From contig JADJYT010000002.1 of NCBI GenBank assembly GCA_016719635.1, positions 310,001-374,000 on the forward strand: a DNA stretch of 64,000 nt, given 5' to 3'. Positions 1-9,247 of this stretch are shown in pieces. Position 1 is the stretch's first letter, and every line of letters starts with the position of its first letter. The notes under the pieces are model-generated. The model did not search any database. It was given only the letters and a program-made list of their open reading frames with translations, and was not told the DNA's origin. Source of the DNA: Sphingobacteriales bacterium (GTDB lineage Bacteria; Bacteroidota; Bacteroidia; Chitinophagales; JADIYW01). The position numbers and the translations under genes were made by a program.

Positions 1-1
1 G

Positions 2-40
2 ATAGCCGCCAGAAAATCAGGAAGCGCAACTGCTGAATAA
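2..40 (+). CDS. 3' end of an upstream gene cut by the window edge
   Basis: A 12-codon open tail in frame 2 ends with TAA two bases before the next start codon, so it is probably the end of the preceding gene of the same operon. Another frame also stays open to a TGA at 34-36, so the frame is not certain. The following FGE-like and SCO genes often accompany copper nitrite reductase or cytochrome oxidase genes, which makes such a gene a reasonable guess, but the residues seen here identify nothing. Confidence 0.3.
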   Translation: MAARKSGSATAE

Positions 41-42
41 TA

Positions 43-816
43 ATGAGGATAGTAATTACGATATGCTTATCTGGTCTTTTCATCTTGTCATTGGGACAAG
101 TTCCTAAAAATATGGTTTACATAGAGAGCGGCACGTATGTGCCGCTCTATTCTTTGGATTCAGGTAAAGTGAAGGTGAAAGCATTTTATATGGATATCTT
201 TCCGGTTACGAATGCAGATTTTGAGAAATTTGTGGCGCAATATCCGGAATGGCAGAAAGGGAATGTTAAAGCCATTTTTGCAGACAGGAAATACCTGCAC
301 CACTGGCAGTATAAAAACAAGACCGGTAAAGGTTCAACAGCGCTAAAGAACAGCCCGGTGGTGAACGTTTCGTGGTTTGCCGCCAAGAAATATTGTGAAT
401 GTCAGGGCAAACGGCTGCCTACCGTCAATGAATGGGAATATGTGGCGCTGGCAAATGAGACAAAAAAGAATGCCTCCAAAGACAATGGATTTTATCAAAA
501 AATACTGGATTGGTACAGCAAGCCCACCACATCCGCTTTAGCGAATGTTGGAAAAGGTTTCAGGAATGTTTATGGCATATACGATATGCACGGACTGGTT
601 TGGGAATGGAACCTGGATTTCATTTCCGCGTTGGCCACCAAAGACTCCAGGGACGGGAACAACCTGGATAAAAATGAATTCTGCGGAGCCGGTTCAAAAG
701 GCTCGAAAACGCCCGGGAATTATGCCGCATTCATGCGGTATGCCATGCGTTCCAGCTTAAAGGCAAGCTACAATATTCAGAACGTTGGATTCCGGTGCGT
801 GAAGACGGCAAAATAA
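43..816 (+). CDS. SUMF1/FGE-fold (NirV-like) exported protein
   Basis: A 257-residue protein with a hydrophobic N-terminal signal peptide (about 1-19) followed by one formylglycine-generating-enzyme/sulfatase-modifying fold. Typical family landmarks are the opening MVYIESGTY, the MDIFPVTNADFEKFV stretch, PVVNVSWFAAKKYCECQGKR, LPTVNEWEY and the closing GFRCVK. The pair of catalytic cysteines of true copper-dependent FGEs is not visible near the C-terminus (MRSSLKASYN lies there instead), so formylglycine formation is unlikely. Members of this subfamily occur beside nitrite reductase or cytochrome oxidase genes (NirV type). The SCO-type copper chaperone starts 21 bases downstream, which suggests one operon concerned with copper enzyme maturation. 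Family assignment is firm; the role is inferred from context. Confidence 0.8.
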   Translation: MRIVITICLSGLFILSLGQVPKNMVYIESGTYVPLYSLDSGKVKVKAFYMDIFPVTNADFEKFVAQYPEWQKGNVKAIFADRKYLHHWQYKNKTGKGSTALKNSPVVNVSWFAAKKYCECQGKRLPTVNEWEYVALANETKKNASKDNGFYQKILDWYSKPTTSALANVGKGFRNVYGIYDMHGLVWEWNLDFISALATKDSRDGNNLDKNEFCGAGSKGSKTPGNYAAFMRYAMRSSLKASYNIQNVGFRCVKTAK

Positions 817-837
817 TTAACTCTAAAAAAAAGACAC

Positions 838-1455
838 ATGAAAAATATACTACTATGCCTTGGCTTTTGTGCCTTGTTCATTGCATCCTGTAAAAACAAT
901 ACAGAAGAAAAAAAGGAATGCTGCAAGAAACCGGAATCAACCGCGCCTGCAACTTTCAACAGTGACATAACACTGCATGATATCGGTTCAGTATGGACAA
1001 CTCAGGACAACAAAACGATGCTGCTGAAAGATATCCAATCGACCGTAATCGTAGCCGCCATGATCTTTACGAATTGCCAGGGTGCCTGCCCCAGGATTAC
1101 GGCTGACTTGCAGCGTATCGAAAAAGCAATTCCGGCGGACAAACTGAATAAGGTAACGTTTTTACTCATCTCCATGGATCCGGAACGGGACACCCCCGAA
1201 CAATTGACTGTCTTCGCAAACGAACACCAGTTGGATATGAAACGATGGATACTGTTGACGGGCAGCGAATCGGATGTACTGGAAATCAGCAATGTGCTGA
1301 ATGTACGTACCAAAAAGAATGAGGATGGCAATTTCGACCATTCCAACATCATACACATCATCAACAGCAAAGGCAATATCATCCATCAGCAGGTTGGGTT
1401 AGCGGTAGAACCAACAGAAAGCATAGAAAAAATCAACGAACTGCTATCCGAATAA
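838..1455 (+). CDS. SCO1/SenC family copper chaperone lipoprotein
   Basis: A 205-residue lipoprotein (signal peptide ending in FIASC, lipobox Cys near residue 18) with the thioredoxin-like SCO fold. The copper/redox motif CQGAC is at Cys80 and Cys84, followed by ISMDPERDTPEQL and by the His of DHSNIIHI (His168), the third expected copper ligand. SCO proteins deliver copper to the CuA site of cytochrome oxidase and related copper enzymes and act at the outer face of the cytoplasmic membrane. The gene lies 21 bases behind the FGE-like gene and probably shares its transcript. The intergenic stretch after it runs to the ABC-F gene and carries a candidate promoter. Confidence 0.9.
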   Translation: MKNILLCLGFCALFIASCKNNTEEKKECCKKPESTAPATFNSDITLHDIGSVWTTQDNKTMLLKDIQSTVIVAAMIFTNCQGACPRITADLQRIEKAIPADKLNKVTFLLISMDPERDTPEQLTVFANEHQLDMKRWILLTGSESDVLEISNVLNVRTKKNEDGNFDHSNIIHIINSKGNIIHQQVGLAVEPTESIEKINELLSE

Positions 1456-1573
1456 AACAGAACAATATTAAACGGCAGTCCGTTGAATTGATTAGCTGCT
1501 CCAAATAACCCATGTACGATTCACGACAGGCTGCATGTAATATATTGCCTATTAATAGTTTATTAATAGTATG

Positions 1574-1581
1574 TACATTTG
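1574..1581 (+). promoter_or_regulatory. Candidate Bacteroidota -7 element upstream of the ABC-F gene
   Basis: TACATTTG matches the TAnnTTTG consensus of the phylum, about 40 bases before the ABC-F start. The nearest upstream TTG (1545-1547) is 26 bases away, a little further than the usual spacing, so only the -7 element is supported. Confidence 0.4.
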
Positions 1582-1621
1582 TGGCTGCAAAATTTATCTT
1601 TAAAAAAAGTAATTTTGCGCC

Positions 1622-3517
1622 ATGTTACAAGCCTCTAACCTTTCTATCATTTTCGGAAGCCGGATTTTATTCGACAATGTCACCTTTACCATCCAGCCAA
1701 GGGACAGAATCGGATTGGTAGGTCGCAACGGGGTCGGTAAATCGACTTTACTGAAAGCCATTAACGGCGAGCTGTCTCCGCAGGAAGGGACGATCTCCAA
1801 ACCGGGCGGCTATACTATCGGATTTCTAAAACAGGAAATCCGCGGACAAAATGAACCGACCGTTTGGCTGGAAGCGCAAACGGCCTTTAAGGAAATCAAT
1901 GTGCTGCAGGAAGAACTGGATAAGATTCAGCACCAGCTGGAAACGCGCACAGATTATGATACGGATGATTACATGAACCTGTCACAACTTTTCTGTGACA
2001 TCAATGACCGTCTGGTGCACCTGGATATCGATGATAAGGATAAAAAAACGGAATTGGTATTATTAGGCCTGGGTTACCAGAGAGAGGATTTTGAAAAATC
2101 GCCGCATACCTTTTCCGGAGGTTGGGCCATGCGTCTGGAGCTGGCAAAATTGCTGTTACAGAATCCCGACCTATTGATGCTCGATGAGCCTACCAACCAC
2201 CTCGATATTGAATCCATCATCTGGCTGGAAGAATTCTTTCAGCGATACGAAGGCGCCATCATCCTGGTATCCCACGATAAATCTTTCCTCGATAATGTAT
2301 GTAATAAAACCATTGAGCTGGAACTGGGTAAGATGTATGAATACAAGGCCAATTATTCCAAATACCTGATTTTAAAGGAAGAGCGAAGGGAAAAACAGCT
2401 GCAGACATTTAAAAACCAGCAGGACCAGATCAAACAGATTGAACGCAACATCGAACGCTTTAAGGCCAAGGCGAGCAAAGCGAGCATGGCGCAGAGTTTG
2501 GTGAAGAAGCTGGATAAGATGGATATCGTGGAAGTGGAGCAGGATGATGTCCGCTCCATGCGCTTTCAGTTCCCGATGGGACAGCAAAGCGGCAAGGTGA
2601 TTGTTACGGCAAAAAACCTGGCCAAGAGCTATGGCGACAAACAGGTTTTCCACGATGTCAATCTGGAAATAGAACGCGGCGACAAGGTGGCTTTCATCGG
2701 CAAGAACGGAATGGGAAAAACAACGATGGCGAAAATCATCGCAAAAGAAATCGAATCTTCTTCAGGGGATTTAACCATCGGGCATAATGTGAACATTGCC
2801 TTCTTCGCTCAGCATCATGCGGAGCAGCTGCCCAAAGAACTGACCATCCTGCAATACATGGAAGATACCGCGCCGAATGAGGTGCGCGCGCAGGTGCGCA
2901 ATATCTTAGGGGCGTTCATGTTCAGCGGCGATGATGCCACCAAGAAAATATCCGTACTGAGCGGAGGGGAACGCGCCCGTGTTTGCCTCGCACATTTATT
3001 GCTGCATCCAAGCAATGTGCTGATCCTCGATGAGCCGACCAATCACCTGGACCTTCGTGCAAAAGACGTATTGAAAGATGCCATTTCCAAATATCCGGGA
3101 ACGGTGATCGTGGTATCGCACGACCGCGATTTTCTGGCCGGGATGACCAATAAGGTATTTGAGTTCAGTAACGGGGTGGTGAAAGAACACGCGGGAGATG
3201 TCAATGACTTCTTTGAAGAACGACGACTGGCCAATTTCAGGGAAGTAGAATTAAGTCCGCAGGCGACGGTCAGCAGTCCACAGAAAAAAGAAGATGTTAA
3301 ACCCAACAACCAGAATCAGGATAAACAACTCAAGAATAAAATTTCAAAACTGGAAGAAGAAATATCCATCAAGGAGTTTGATATCAAAAAAATCGAAGAA
3401 AAGATAGAAGCGCTTTCCGAAAATGGCAAATACGATGCAACTGTTGTGGAACAACTAGGTGCAGAAAAGAAAGCATTGGAAAAACGGATGCTGGAATGGG
3501 AAGGATTGCAAACCTGA
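1622..3517 (+). CDS. ABC-F family ATP-binding cassette protein
   Basis: A 631-residue soluble protein with two ABC ATPase domains and no membrane segment. Walker A motifs are GRNGVGKST (from residue 34) and GKNGMGKTT (from residue 360). The signature sequences are FSGGWAMR and LSGGERAR, and both Walker B regions carry the LDEPTNHLD typical of ABC-F proteins. A charged linker joins the two cassettes, and the last 90 residues form a Lys/Glu-rich coiled coil like the C-terminal arm of Uup/YdiF-type members. ABC-F proteins bind the ribosome near the E site and act in translation or in relieving stalled ribosomes. No drug-resistance subtype can be assigned from the sequence alone. It is probably transcribed by itself from the promoter element at 1574. 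Confidence 0.93.
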   Translation: MLQASNLSIIFGSRILFDNVTFTIQPRDRIGLVGRNGVGKSTLLKAINGELSPQEGTISKPGGYTIGFLKQEIRGQNEPTVWLEAQTAFKEINVLQEELDKIQHQLETRTDYDTDDYMNLSQLFCDINDRLVHLDIDDKDKKTELVLLGLGYQREDFEKSPHTFSGGWAMRLELAKLLLQNPDLLMLDEPTNHLDIESIIWLEEFFQRYEGAIILVSHDKSFLDNVCNKTIELELGKMYEYKANYSKYLILKEERREKQLQTFKNQQDQIKQIERNIERFKAKASKASMAQSLVKKLDKMDIVEVEQDDVRSMRFQFPMGQQSGKVIVTAKNLAKSYGDKQVFHDVNLEIERGDKVAFIGKNGMGKTTMAKIIAKEIESSSGDLTIGHNVNIAFFAQHHAEQLPKELTILQYMEDTAPNEVRAQVRNILGAFMFSGDDATKKISVLSGGERARVCLAHLLLHPSNVLILDEPTNHLDLRAKDVLKDAISKYPGTVIVVSHDRDFLAGMTNKVFEFSNGVVKEHAGDVNDFFEERRLANFREVELSPQATVSSPQKKEDVKPNNQNQDKQLKNKISKLEEEISIKEFDIKKIEEKIEALSENGKYDATVVEQLGAEKKALEKRMLEWEGLQT

Positions 3518-3557
3518 ATCAGTTAGCCTCCTGATATCTTACCGGTTTAGATTCAAC

Positions 3558-3585
3558 GGAATGAAATATTCCTTAATTTAGCAGG
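3558..3585 (+). repeat. Promoter-region repeat, copy A (upstream of PhoD gene)
   Basis: These 28 bases recur at 15763-15790 with 26 identities, in front of the truncated PhoD copy. The shared block ends in TTAATTTAGCAGG, whose TAATTTAG differs by one base from TAnnTTTG. Because it has survived in both copies it may be the promoter of the PhoD gene. Confidence 0.6.
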
Positions 3586-3619
3586 GAATTACGTACCTTA
3601 AACAAATAACGCTTTCCAT

Positions 3620-5467
3620 ATGAAAAGATTATTACTTATAGCCATTGTTTCATATTTTACCATCGCCGCCAGCCAGGCTCAGCCAAATGATTACACCAAT
3701 CGTTCGGCACTGGATTCTTCCCTGGCGCCATTTTATCACGGAGTGGCGTCCGGTGACCCAACCCCCAATGCGGTTATTATCTGGACCCGGGTGACACCGG
3801 ATGCTCCGGGTGTGGTGAACGGAACCTGGCAGCTTGCCACGGATACCTTGTTTGCCAATGTAGTCCAAAACGGCGTATTCACTACGGACAGCAGCAAAGA
3901 CTATACGGTAAAAATAGATGTAAGCGGCTTACAGCCCAATACCTGGTATTTTTATGAATTCTCTGCCGGCGGTCGGAATTCCCTGACAGGCCGGACCAAA
4001 ACGGCACCGACAGGCGGCAGCAGCCAGCTTCGATTTGCCTTTGTTTCCTGCGCCGATTATCCTGCCGGTTATTACAATGCCTATGAGGCCATCCGGAAGC
4101 GCAACGATATCGATGCCGTCCTCCATTTGGGCGATTATATCTATGAATACAAAGACGGTGTGGTAGGAACCATCCGCGAACAGCTTCCGGACCACGAAAT
4201 CATACGACTGGCGGATTACCGGCTTCGCCATTCCACCATCAAACTCGATCCTATGCTGATGCGCCTGCATCAGCAATTTCCCTTCATCACTGTATGGGAT
4301 GACCACGAAACAGCCAATAACTCCTACAGGGATGGAGCGGGTAACCACTCCCCCGGCAGCGAAGGCCCCTGGACTGACCGAAAGGCGGCCGGTCAGCAAG
4401 CATACGATGAATGGATGCCCATTCGTTTGCCGGAACCAGGCAATGCAAATAAGATATTCCGAAAGATCAGCTACGGCAACCTGGCAGACATCTTCATGCT
4501 GGACACCCGACTGTATGCGCGCACCAAACAGAGCAATGCGCCGGATGATACCTCCAAACACATCATCGGTGAGGAGCAGCTGGATTGGCTGAAAAACGAA
4601 TTGATCAACTCTACGGCCACCTGGAAAATTTTGGGACAGCAGGTGATGGTGGGACAACTGACGCCTTTCGGCATTACACTCAACAGCGACCAGTGGGATG
4701 GCTATACGGTCGACCGCAAGAAACTATTTGACATCATCCTGAACAACAATATCCAAAACGTAATTGTGCTGACCGGGGATATCCATACCGCCTGGGCGAT
4801 GGACCTGCCTTATAAAACGGCCAATTACAATCCTGCAACCGGAGCCGGATCGGTGGGGGTGGAATTTGTCTGCACCAGTATTACGACACAGTCTTCACCG
4901 GTGCCACTCGACCCTGTCTACGACCTGATAAAAACGCTGCTGCCGCATATAAAATATGTCGACCTGTATAAGAAGGGATTTGGTATACTCGACCTGACAG
5001 AAGCACAAGCACAGGGCAACTTCTTTTCTGTCAGCCGTATTGACCGCATCGATACGGCCAATCGCTACGAAACCGGTTTTTATACGTTACCATCCACCCG
5101 TTGGCTGAAAAAAGCAACGGCTGAGTCACCTTACAACGGCGTTAAACAATATTTTGCACCCTTAGACCCGAGGGCCGATATTTCAACCGGCATCCACCAT
5201 ACCCCGAAAAATATGGTCATCCTGAGTGCCTATCCCAATCCTTTTATTGACAGGATTTTTCTTCAATATAATATTTACCAGTCTGCAACTGTCTCTTTTG
5301 AGGTCTATGATATGACCGGTAAACTGGTAAAAGAAGTCAGCTTAGGAAGCCAGACAAAAGGATTACATATAGAAGCGCTGGACCTCAGTGATATTGCCAG
5401 AGGTAACTACAAACTGGTGTTGCGCACTGGCAACGAATTCATGGAAAAAAGTATACAGAAATTTTAA
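3620..5467 (+). CDS. Secreted PhoD-like phosphatase with T9SS sorting domain
   Basis: A 615-residue protein: signal peptide (about 1-20), a fibronectin-like PhoD N-terminal domain (about 35-130), the metallophosphatase domain (about 135-450) and a type A T9SS C-terminal sorting domain (about 535-615, with AYPNPFIDRIFLQYN and a final SIQKF). Metal-site motifs of the PhoD family are visible: FVSCADYPAGYYNAY, HLGDYIYEY, WDDHETANNSY and GDIHTAW. PhoD enzymes hydrolyse phosphomono- and diesters with Ca/Fe cofactors, and this one should be exported across both membranes for phosphate scavenging. A truncated copy of its promoter region and first 70 codons lies at 15.8-16.0 kb. Confidence 0.92.
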   Translation: MKRLLLIAIVSYFTIAASQAQPNDYTNRSALDSSLAPFYHGVASGDPTPNAVIIWTRVTPDAPGVVNGTWQLATDTLFANVVQNGVFTTDSSKDYTVKIDVSGLQPNTWYFYEFSAGGRNSLTGRTKTAPTGGSSQLRFAFVSCADYPAGYYNAYEAIRKRNDIDAVLHLGDYIYEYKDGVVGTIREQLPDHEIIRLADYRLRHSTIKLDPMLMRLHQQFPFITVWDDHETANNSYRDGAGNHSPGSEGPWTDRKAAGQQAYDEWMPIRLPEPGNANKIFRKISYGNLADIFMLDTRLYARTKQSNAPDDTSKHIIGEEQLDWLKNELINSTATWKILGQQVMVGQLTPFGITLNSDQWDGYTVDRKKLFDIILNNNIQNVIVLTGDIHTAWAMDLPYKTANYNPATGAGSVGVEFVCTSITTQSSPVPLDPVYDLIKTLLPHIKYVDLYKKGFGILDLTEAQAQGNFFSVSRIDRIDTANRYETGFYTLPSTRWLKKATAESPYNGVKQYFAPLDPRADISTGIHHTPKNMVILSAYPNPFIDRIFLQYNIYQSATVSFEVYDMTGKLVKEVSLGSQTKGLHIEALDLSDIARGNYKLVLRTGNEFMEKSIQKF

Positions 5468-5671
5468 AGGAATCAATAATTATGAAAACGAAGGGAATCT
5501 GAATAATTATACGATACATAAAAACCATGCGATTTTTTCTAGACTTTTAACTAACAGCCCAGTAAGCATGGGAAATTTCCTAAATACTTATATGAAAAAG
5601 GCATTCTGTCAAGTAAATCTACTCCATCTAAAGTCTGTTGCTAGTCTTATTTCATTGTAATACAAAAAATA

Positions 5672-8600
5672 TCATTTCTTGTACTCTGCATTTGGCATCA
5701 AAAGAGATAATATTCTTTTTAAATCATCCATTTCAGCTTTTAAGTCATTCATTTGCCGGATATCTGCCTTTGATACTATCTCTTTTTTCAACTGTTCATT
5801 TTCTGTTTGTAATGCCATTATCTTTTTATACAACTCCTGTGTAGCAGATACATTGAGCATGGAAATCGCGTCATAATCCACTACTTTAAAATCATTGACC
5901 ATCTTACCGTATACAAAACAAATGCCGTCTGCCAACTGCAAGGTTTTTAATTTAAATCCTGATGGATTTATCTCAAATATGGTATCCGTATGTGCTGCGC
6001 CCTGTATATCAATAATCTTGACAACATCACCGGTATTTAAGCCATACTGTTTGTGCATGTTTAACAAAACCAGATTTTCAGAGACAGCTGCAGCGGTATA
6101 TACATTTGGAATAAAATTAGTTGTGTTGCTGATTGCCTGCGGATAAACAGATTCAACCTGTTGTGCAATCACTTTTTTGAAAGGCCTGTTTGTATTTCCT
6201 ATAGTGTCTATAAAATGGTAATCCGATATTTCAATCTGATTGAGTGCAGTGAGGTCTTTAGATGCATCGGAAAGATGTATGTTCTTTTTAATTCGTCTGT
6301 CAGAAGCAGCTATAAAGTAATTGTCAGTCATTATTGACTGAGGTGCATATATCGCCACATTTGCAGTGCTGTTGCTCCAGCCAGACCAGGAACCGCCGTA
6401 TGGATCATCATACCATCTGTTCCAGCCTGTCCAGGAAGTAGATCCTTCTACCAATAAAGGATAACTAGTAGGTGCAGTACCTCCAATATGAACCGAAGAA
6501 TTCAGATAAATGTAGTTTGCATACAAATCTTGCAGCGGATTGGAAGCACTACCTAATCTCAAATAAGTTGGATTGGCACCACCTATCGGGTTTCTTGGTA
6601 ATATGTAAGGATTACTACTAGCGCCGGCATCACCAATATAAATATTCCCTACACCCTGAAAATAGTTATTTTTTAAGAAGAAATTACCTAAATCATTCTG
6701 TTGCTGATTAAACCCACCCCATGTACTTATTTTTCTATTAGTTCCATCTGTGTTAATACCCACTATATTGAGCCCTGCTGCAAAAGTTGCTGTACCTATT
6801 ACGCCGTCATTTGCATCAGCAGAACCATTAGTAAGCTTAATTGCATTGTTTACTTCTAATTTTCTCGCAGGTGCAGCAGTTCCAATACCTACGTTTCCTG
6901 TGCCATTCGTCTGCATAAGAAGATATCCTGTTGATTTTGAATCAAGATAGAGAGCATTTGCAGCGTTTGAACCTGTAGCTTTTATGCCATTGTATGTTAT
7001 GCCAACACCGTAAGTACTGTTGTTTGCCATAAACGTTGCTATTTCGGTAGTGGATGTATTATCTGCACTCTTTACAAAAAGTTTTGAAGTCGGTGCAGTA
7101 GTATTTATTCCTACATTGCCATCGCTCCTAATTCTCATTCTTTCATCGGATTCTGTCGCATCCACCAAACTTGTATTGTTATTGACTACATTAAATGTTA
7201 TATCGCCCTTATCATAAGCATCTGTTCTTTGAAAGCCAATAGATGCTTTACTGGTAGATATATTTTCCGATCCTAAACCAATAAAAGTAGAATTCCCTGT
7301 TGTAGTATTAGATTGGGTGAATCGGGCAACATATTGGTCGGCTGCACCAGACTTAACTGTCTGTAAAGGAGCACTGGGGGTTGTTGTCCCTATGCCCACA
7401 TTGCCGTTTCCTAATATACTCATCACGGCAACTTCCGGCGTTGCAGTAGCTCCGTTTCCTAAGGAAATATCCAACTGAGATTGTGCATTAACGCCACTGG
7501 TAGCATAAGAACCTAATTTAAAATCAGCGGATAAGGGCCATTTGGTTCCATTTGTTCCCGGCATTGCCAATCTAATCCCGGTAGCTGTGGGGGTACCAGC
7601 AGGAACCGCAATCCCGGGCGATACTACCACCAGAGGTACAGCAGGTGCATTATTTGCAAAATTATAGGCATTATCACCGGCTCCGCCGGTATGTCCACCC
7701 AACCCTATGTTGCCGGTTACATACTGGTTATCAGTACTGATAGCCGTTTCATCGGCAGTAGTTGCTTTTATCCAATCTGTAACCGTTGCTCCGGCAGCAT
7801 TGGTTACATACCATCTGGCAGCCCCGGAAGAGTATTGCAGGGTGATGCTGCCATTGGCTGCAATTAAGGTAGCTGCTCCGCCGCTCGTTAAGACGCCCCC
7901 GGCAGTATTATTATTAGAGATTTTTAATTTGATGGTTGTTGTATTTACTAGCGTAATAATCTGACCGTCCACACCATTGGCAATAGTATTTAACGTCATA
8001 GTGCCGGTAGGGGCTCCTGTAATTCTGTAAAAGCTATTTTCCGGATTTGCAGTTGTTAATGTAACAGTAACTGTTGGGTTGGCACCAGCCACTGCAATGG
8101 ATGTACCTTCGCGCAGTGCTAAGTCGCCTGCCACATCCAGTTTAGCAACAGGTGTTGTCGTATTAATACCCACATTCCCATTGCTTTTAACGGTCATAAT
8201 ATTACCGAGAGATCCACCGTTTGATGTGATATCCAGAAAGTTACCTGTTTGAGCTGCAATTCCTTTTATCTGGAAGATATTTTTGGCTGCATTTTTACCG
8301 CTTACTACCTCCAGTAAAGAACCTGGAACTGGCGTTGCTCCAAAATTATAATCTGTTATTTGAGTAGAATCTGAATTAATTTGAAAACGATTTAAGGTAA
8401 CATCATTCCCATAGCCACCACCCATAAGCGTTAAATTTCTTCTATTATTATCTGTGTTAAATTGCAAATAAGTGGTAGTCGCATCATCTGTCCACCCAAG
8501 ACTATTGGATACTAAACGCATTCGACTTTTTACAGCAGGTGTTCCTCCACTACCTTGAAAAATAAGACCTTCATCGTTGACAGGATTAACAATAGATGGT

Positions 8601-9220
8601 GTTCCTGAAGTTGTTTTGATAGTTATCCAACCTTCTAGGTTACTTCCGCCAGGTGCTCCGTTATTGAAATCACCAATTCCAATCTTGGCATTTACGTACT
8701 GACTATCCAAAGTGCCTGCCGGATCACTAGCCGTGTTTGCTTTAACCCAATCAGGCAATACACCACCTGTAGAGGCACTTAAGATATACCATCTGCTTGT
8801 ATTGGTTGAAAATTGTACAGTTACACTGCCACTTACAGGAACAGTTAAAGGTGTACCAGTTGCTGTTAAAATACCATTAGCAGCATTATTATTAGTAATA
8901 TTTAATTTGATACCAGTAGTGTTTACCAAGGTAATAATCTGACCGTCCACGCCATTGGCAATTGAATTTAACGTCATGGTGCCGGTAGGAGCGCCTGTAA
9001 TCCTGTAAAAGCTATTTTCCGGATTTGCGGTTGTTAATGTAACAGCAACTGTCGGGTTTGCGCCAGCAACTGCAATGGCTGTACCTTCGCGTAGTGCTAA
9101 GTCGCCTGCTACATCCAGTTTAGCAGCGGGTGTGGTATTGCCTATGCCTACATTTCCAGTTTGTGCATTTGCGATTATTGTAAACAACAATACGCTTATT
9201 GATAGTACTGTATTTTTCAT
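5672..9220 (-). CDS. Surface fibre-like protein with C-terminal S74 self-cleaving chaperone domain
   Basis: A 1182-residue protein with a signal peptide (1-19) and a long Asn/Gly/Thr-rich repetitive body. Short NVGIGTTTP or NVGINTTTP motifs recur, as in bacterial tail-fibre-like surface proteins. The C-terminal 210 residues are an intramolecular chaperone/peptidase S74 domain: SDRRIKKNI holds the Ser (residue 973) and Lys expected for self-cleavage, and a coiled coil ends the protein (about 1130-1175). Such domains trimerise beta-helical fibres and then cut themselves off. A module of about 85 residues starting at AKLDVAGDLALREGT occurs twice (about residues 30 and 360), and its DNA copies are nearly identical. 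There is no T9SS sorting domain. It starts 27 bases after the T9SS protein gene at 9248-11050, so the two form an operon. Ligand unknown. Confidence 0.85.
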   Translation of the reverse strand: MKNTVLSISVLLFTIIANAQTGNVGIGNTTPAAKLDVAGDLALREGTAIAVAGANPTVAVTLTTANPENSFYRITGAPTGTMTLNSIANGVDGQIITLVNTTGIKLNITNNNAANGILTATGTPLTVPVSGSVTVQFSTNTSRWYILSASTGGVLPDWVKANTASDPAGTLDSQYVNAKIGIGDFNNGAPGGSNLEGWITIKTTSGTPSIVNPVNDEGLIFQGSGGTPAVKSRMRLVSNSLGWTDDATTTYLQFNTDNNRRNLTLMGGGYGNDVTLNRFQINSDSTQITDYNFGATPVPGSLLEVVSGKNAAKNIFQIKGIAAQTGNFLDITSNGGSLGNIMTVKSNGNVGINTTTPVAKLDVAGDLALREGTSIAVAGANPTVTVTLTTANPENSFYRITGAPTGTMTLNTIANGVDGQIITLVNTTTIKLKISNNNTAGGVLTSGGAATLIAANGSITLQYSSGAARWYVTNAAGATVTDWIKATTADETAISTDNQYVTGNIGLGGHTGGAGDNAYNFANNAPAVPLVVVSPGIAVPAGTPTATGIRLAMPGTNGTKWPLSADFKLGSYATSGVNAQSQLDISLGNGATATPEVAVMSILGNGNVGIGTTTPSAPLQTVKSGAADQYVARFTQSNTTTGNSTFIGLGSENISTSKASIGFQRTDAYDKGDITFNVVNNNTSLVDATESDERMRIRSDGNVGINTTAPTSKLFVKSADNTSTTEIATFMANNSTYGVGITYNGIKATGSNAANALYLDSKSTGYLLMQTNGTGNVGIGTAAPARKLEVNNAIKLTNGSADANDGVIGTATFAAGLNIVGINTDGTNRKISTWGGFNQQQNDLGNFFLKNNYFQGVGNIYIGDAGASSNPYILPRNPIGGANPTYLRLGSASNPLQDLYANYIYLNSSVHIGGTAPTSYPLLVEGSTSWTGWNRWYDDPYGGSWSGWSNSTANVAIYAPQSIMTDNYFIAASDRRIKKNIHLSDASKDLTALNQIEISDYHFIDTIGNTNRPFKKVIAQQVESVYPQAISNTTNFIPNVYTAAAVSENLVLLNMHKQYGLNTGDVVKIIDIQGAAHTDTIFEINPSGFKLKTLQLADGICFVYGKMVNDFKVVDYDAISMLNVSATQELYKKIMALQTENEQLKKEIVSKADIRQMNDLKAEMDDLKRILSLLMPNAEYKK
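7953..8147 (-). repeat. Internal 195-bp direct repeat, copy 1
   Basis: Pairs with 8931-9125 without gaps. I count 178 identical bases of 195, and most differences look synonymous. It encodes the AKLDVAGDLALREG-to-GQIITLV module of the S74 surface protein and marks a fairly recent in-frame duplication. Confidence 0.9.
8931..9125 (-). repeat. Internal 195-bp direct repeat, copy 2
   Basis: Partner of the repeat at 7953-8147, lying close to the signal-peptide end of the same gene. Both copies have the same length and reading frame, so recombination between them would delete one module cleanly. Confidence 0.9.
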
Positions 9221-9247
9221 AACAAAAGATTATTATATTTGTGAATA

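Noticed and set aside
3929..4657. 242-codon open frame antisense to the PhoD gene
   Set aside because: It is a shadow of a GC-richer coding gene; no family features, and the sense strand protein is clear.
5468..5660. Open frame after the PhoD gene
   Set aside because: It begins inside the PhoD gene in another frame and its tail has no coding character.
5672..9220. Prophage tail-fibre region
   Set aside because: The protein has a signal peptide and there are no other phage genes nearby.
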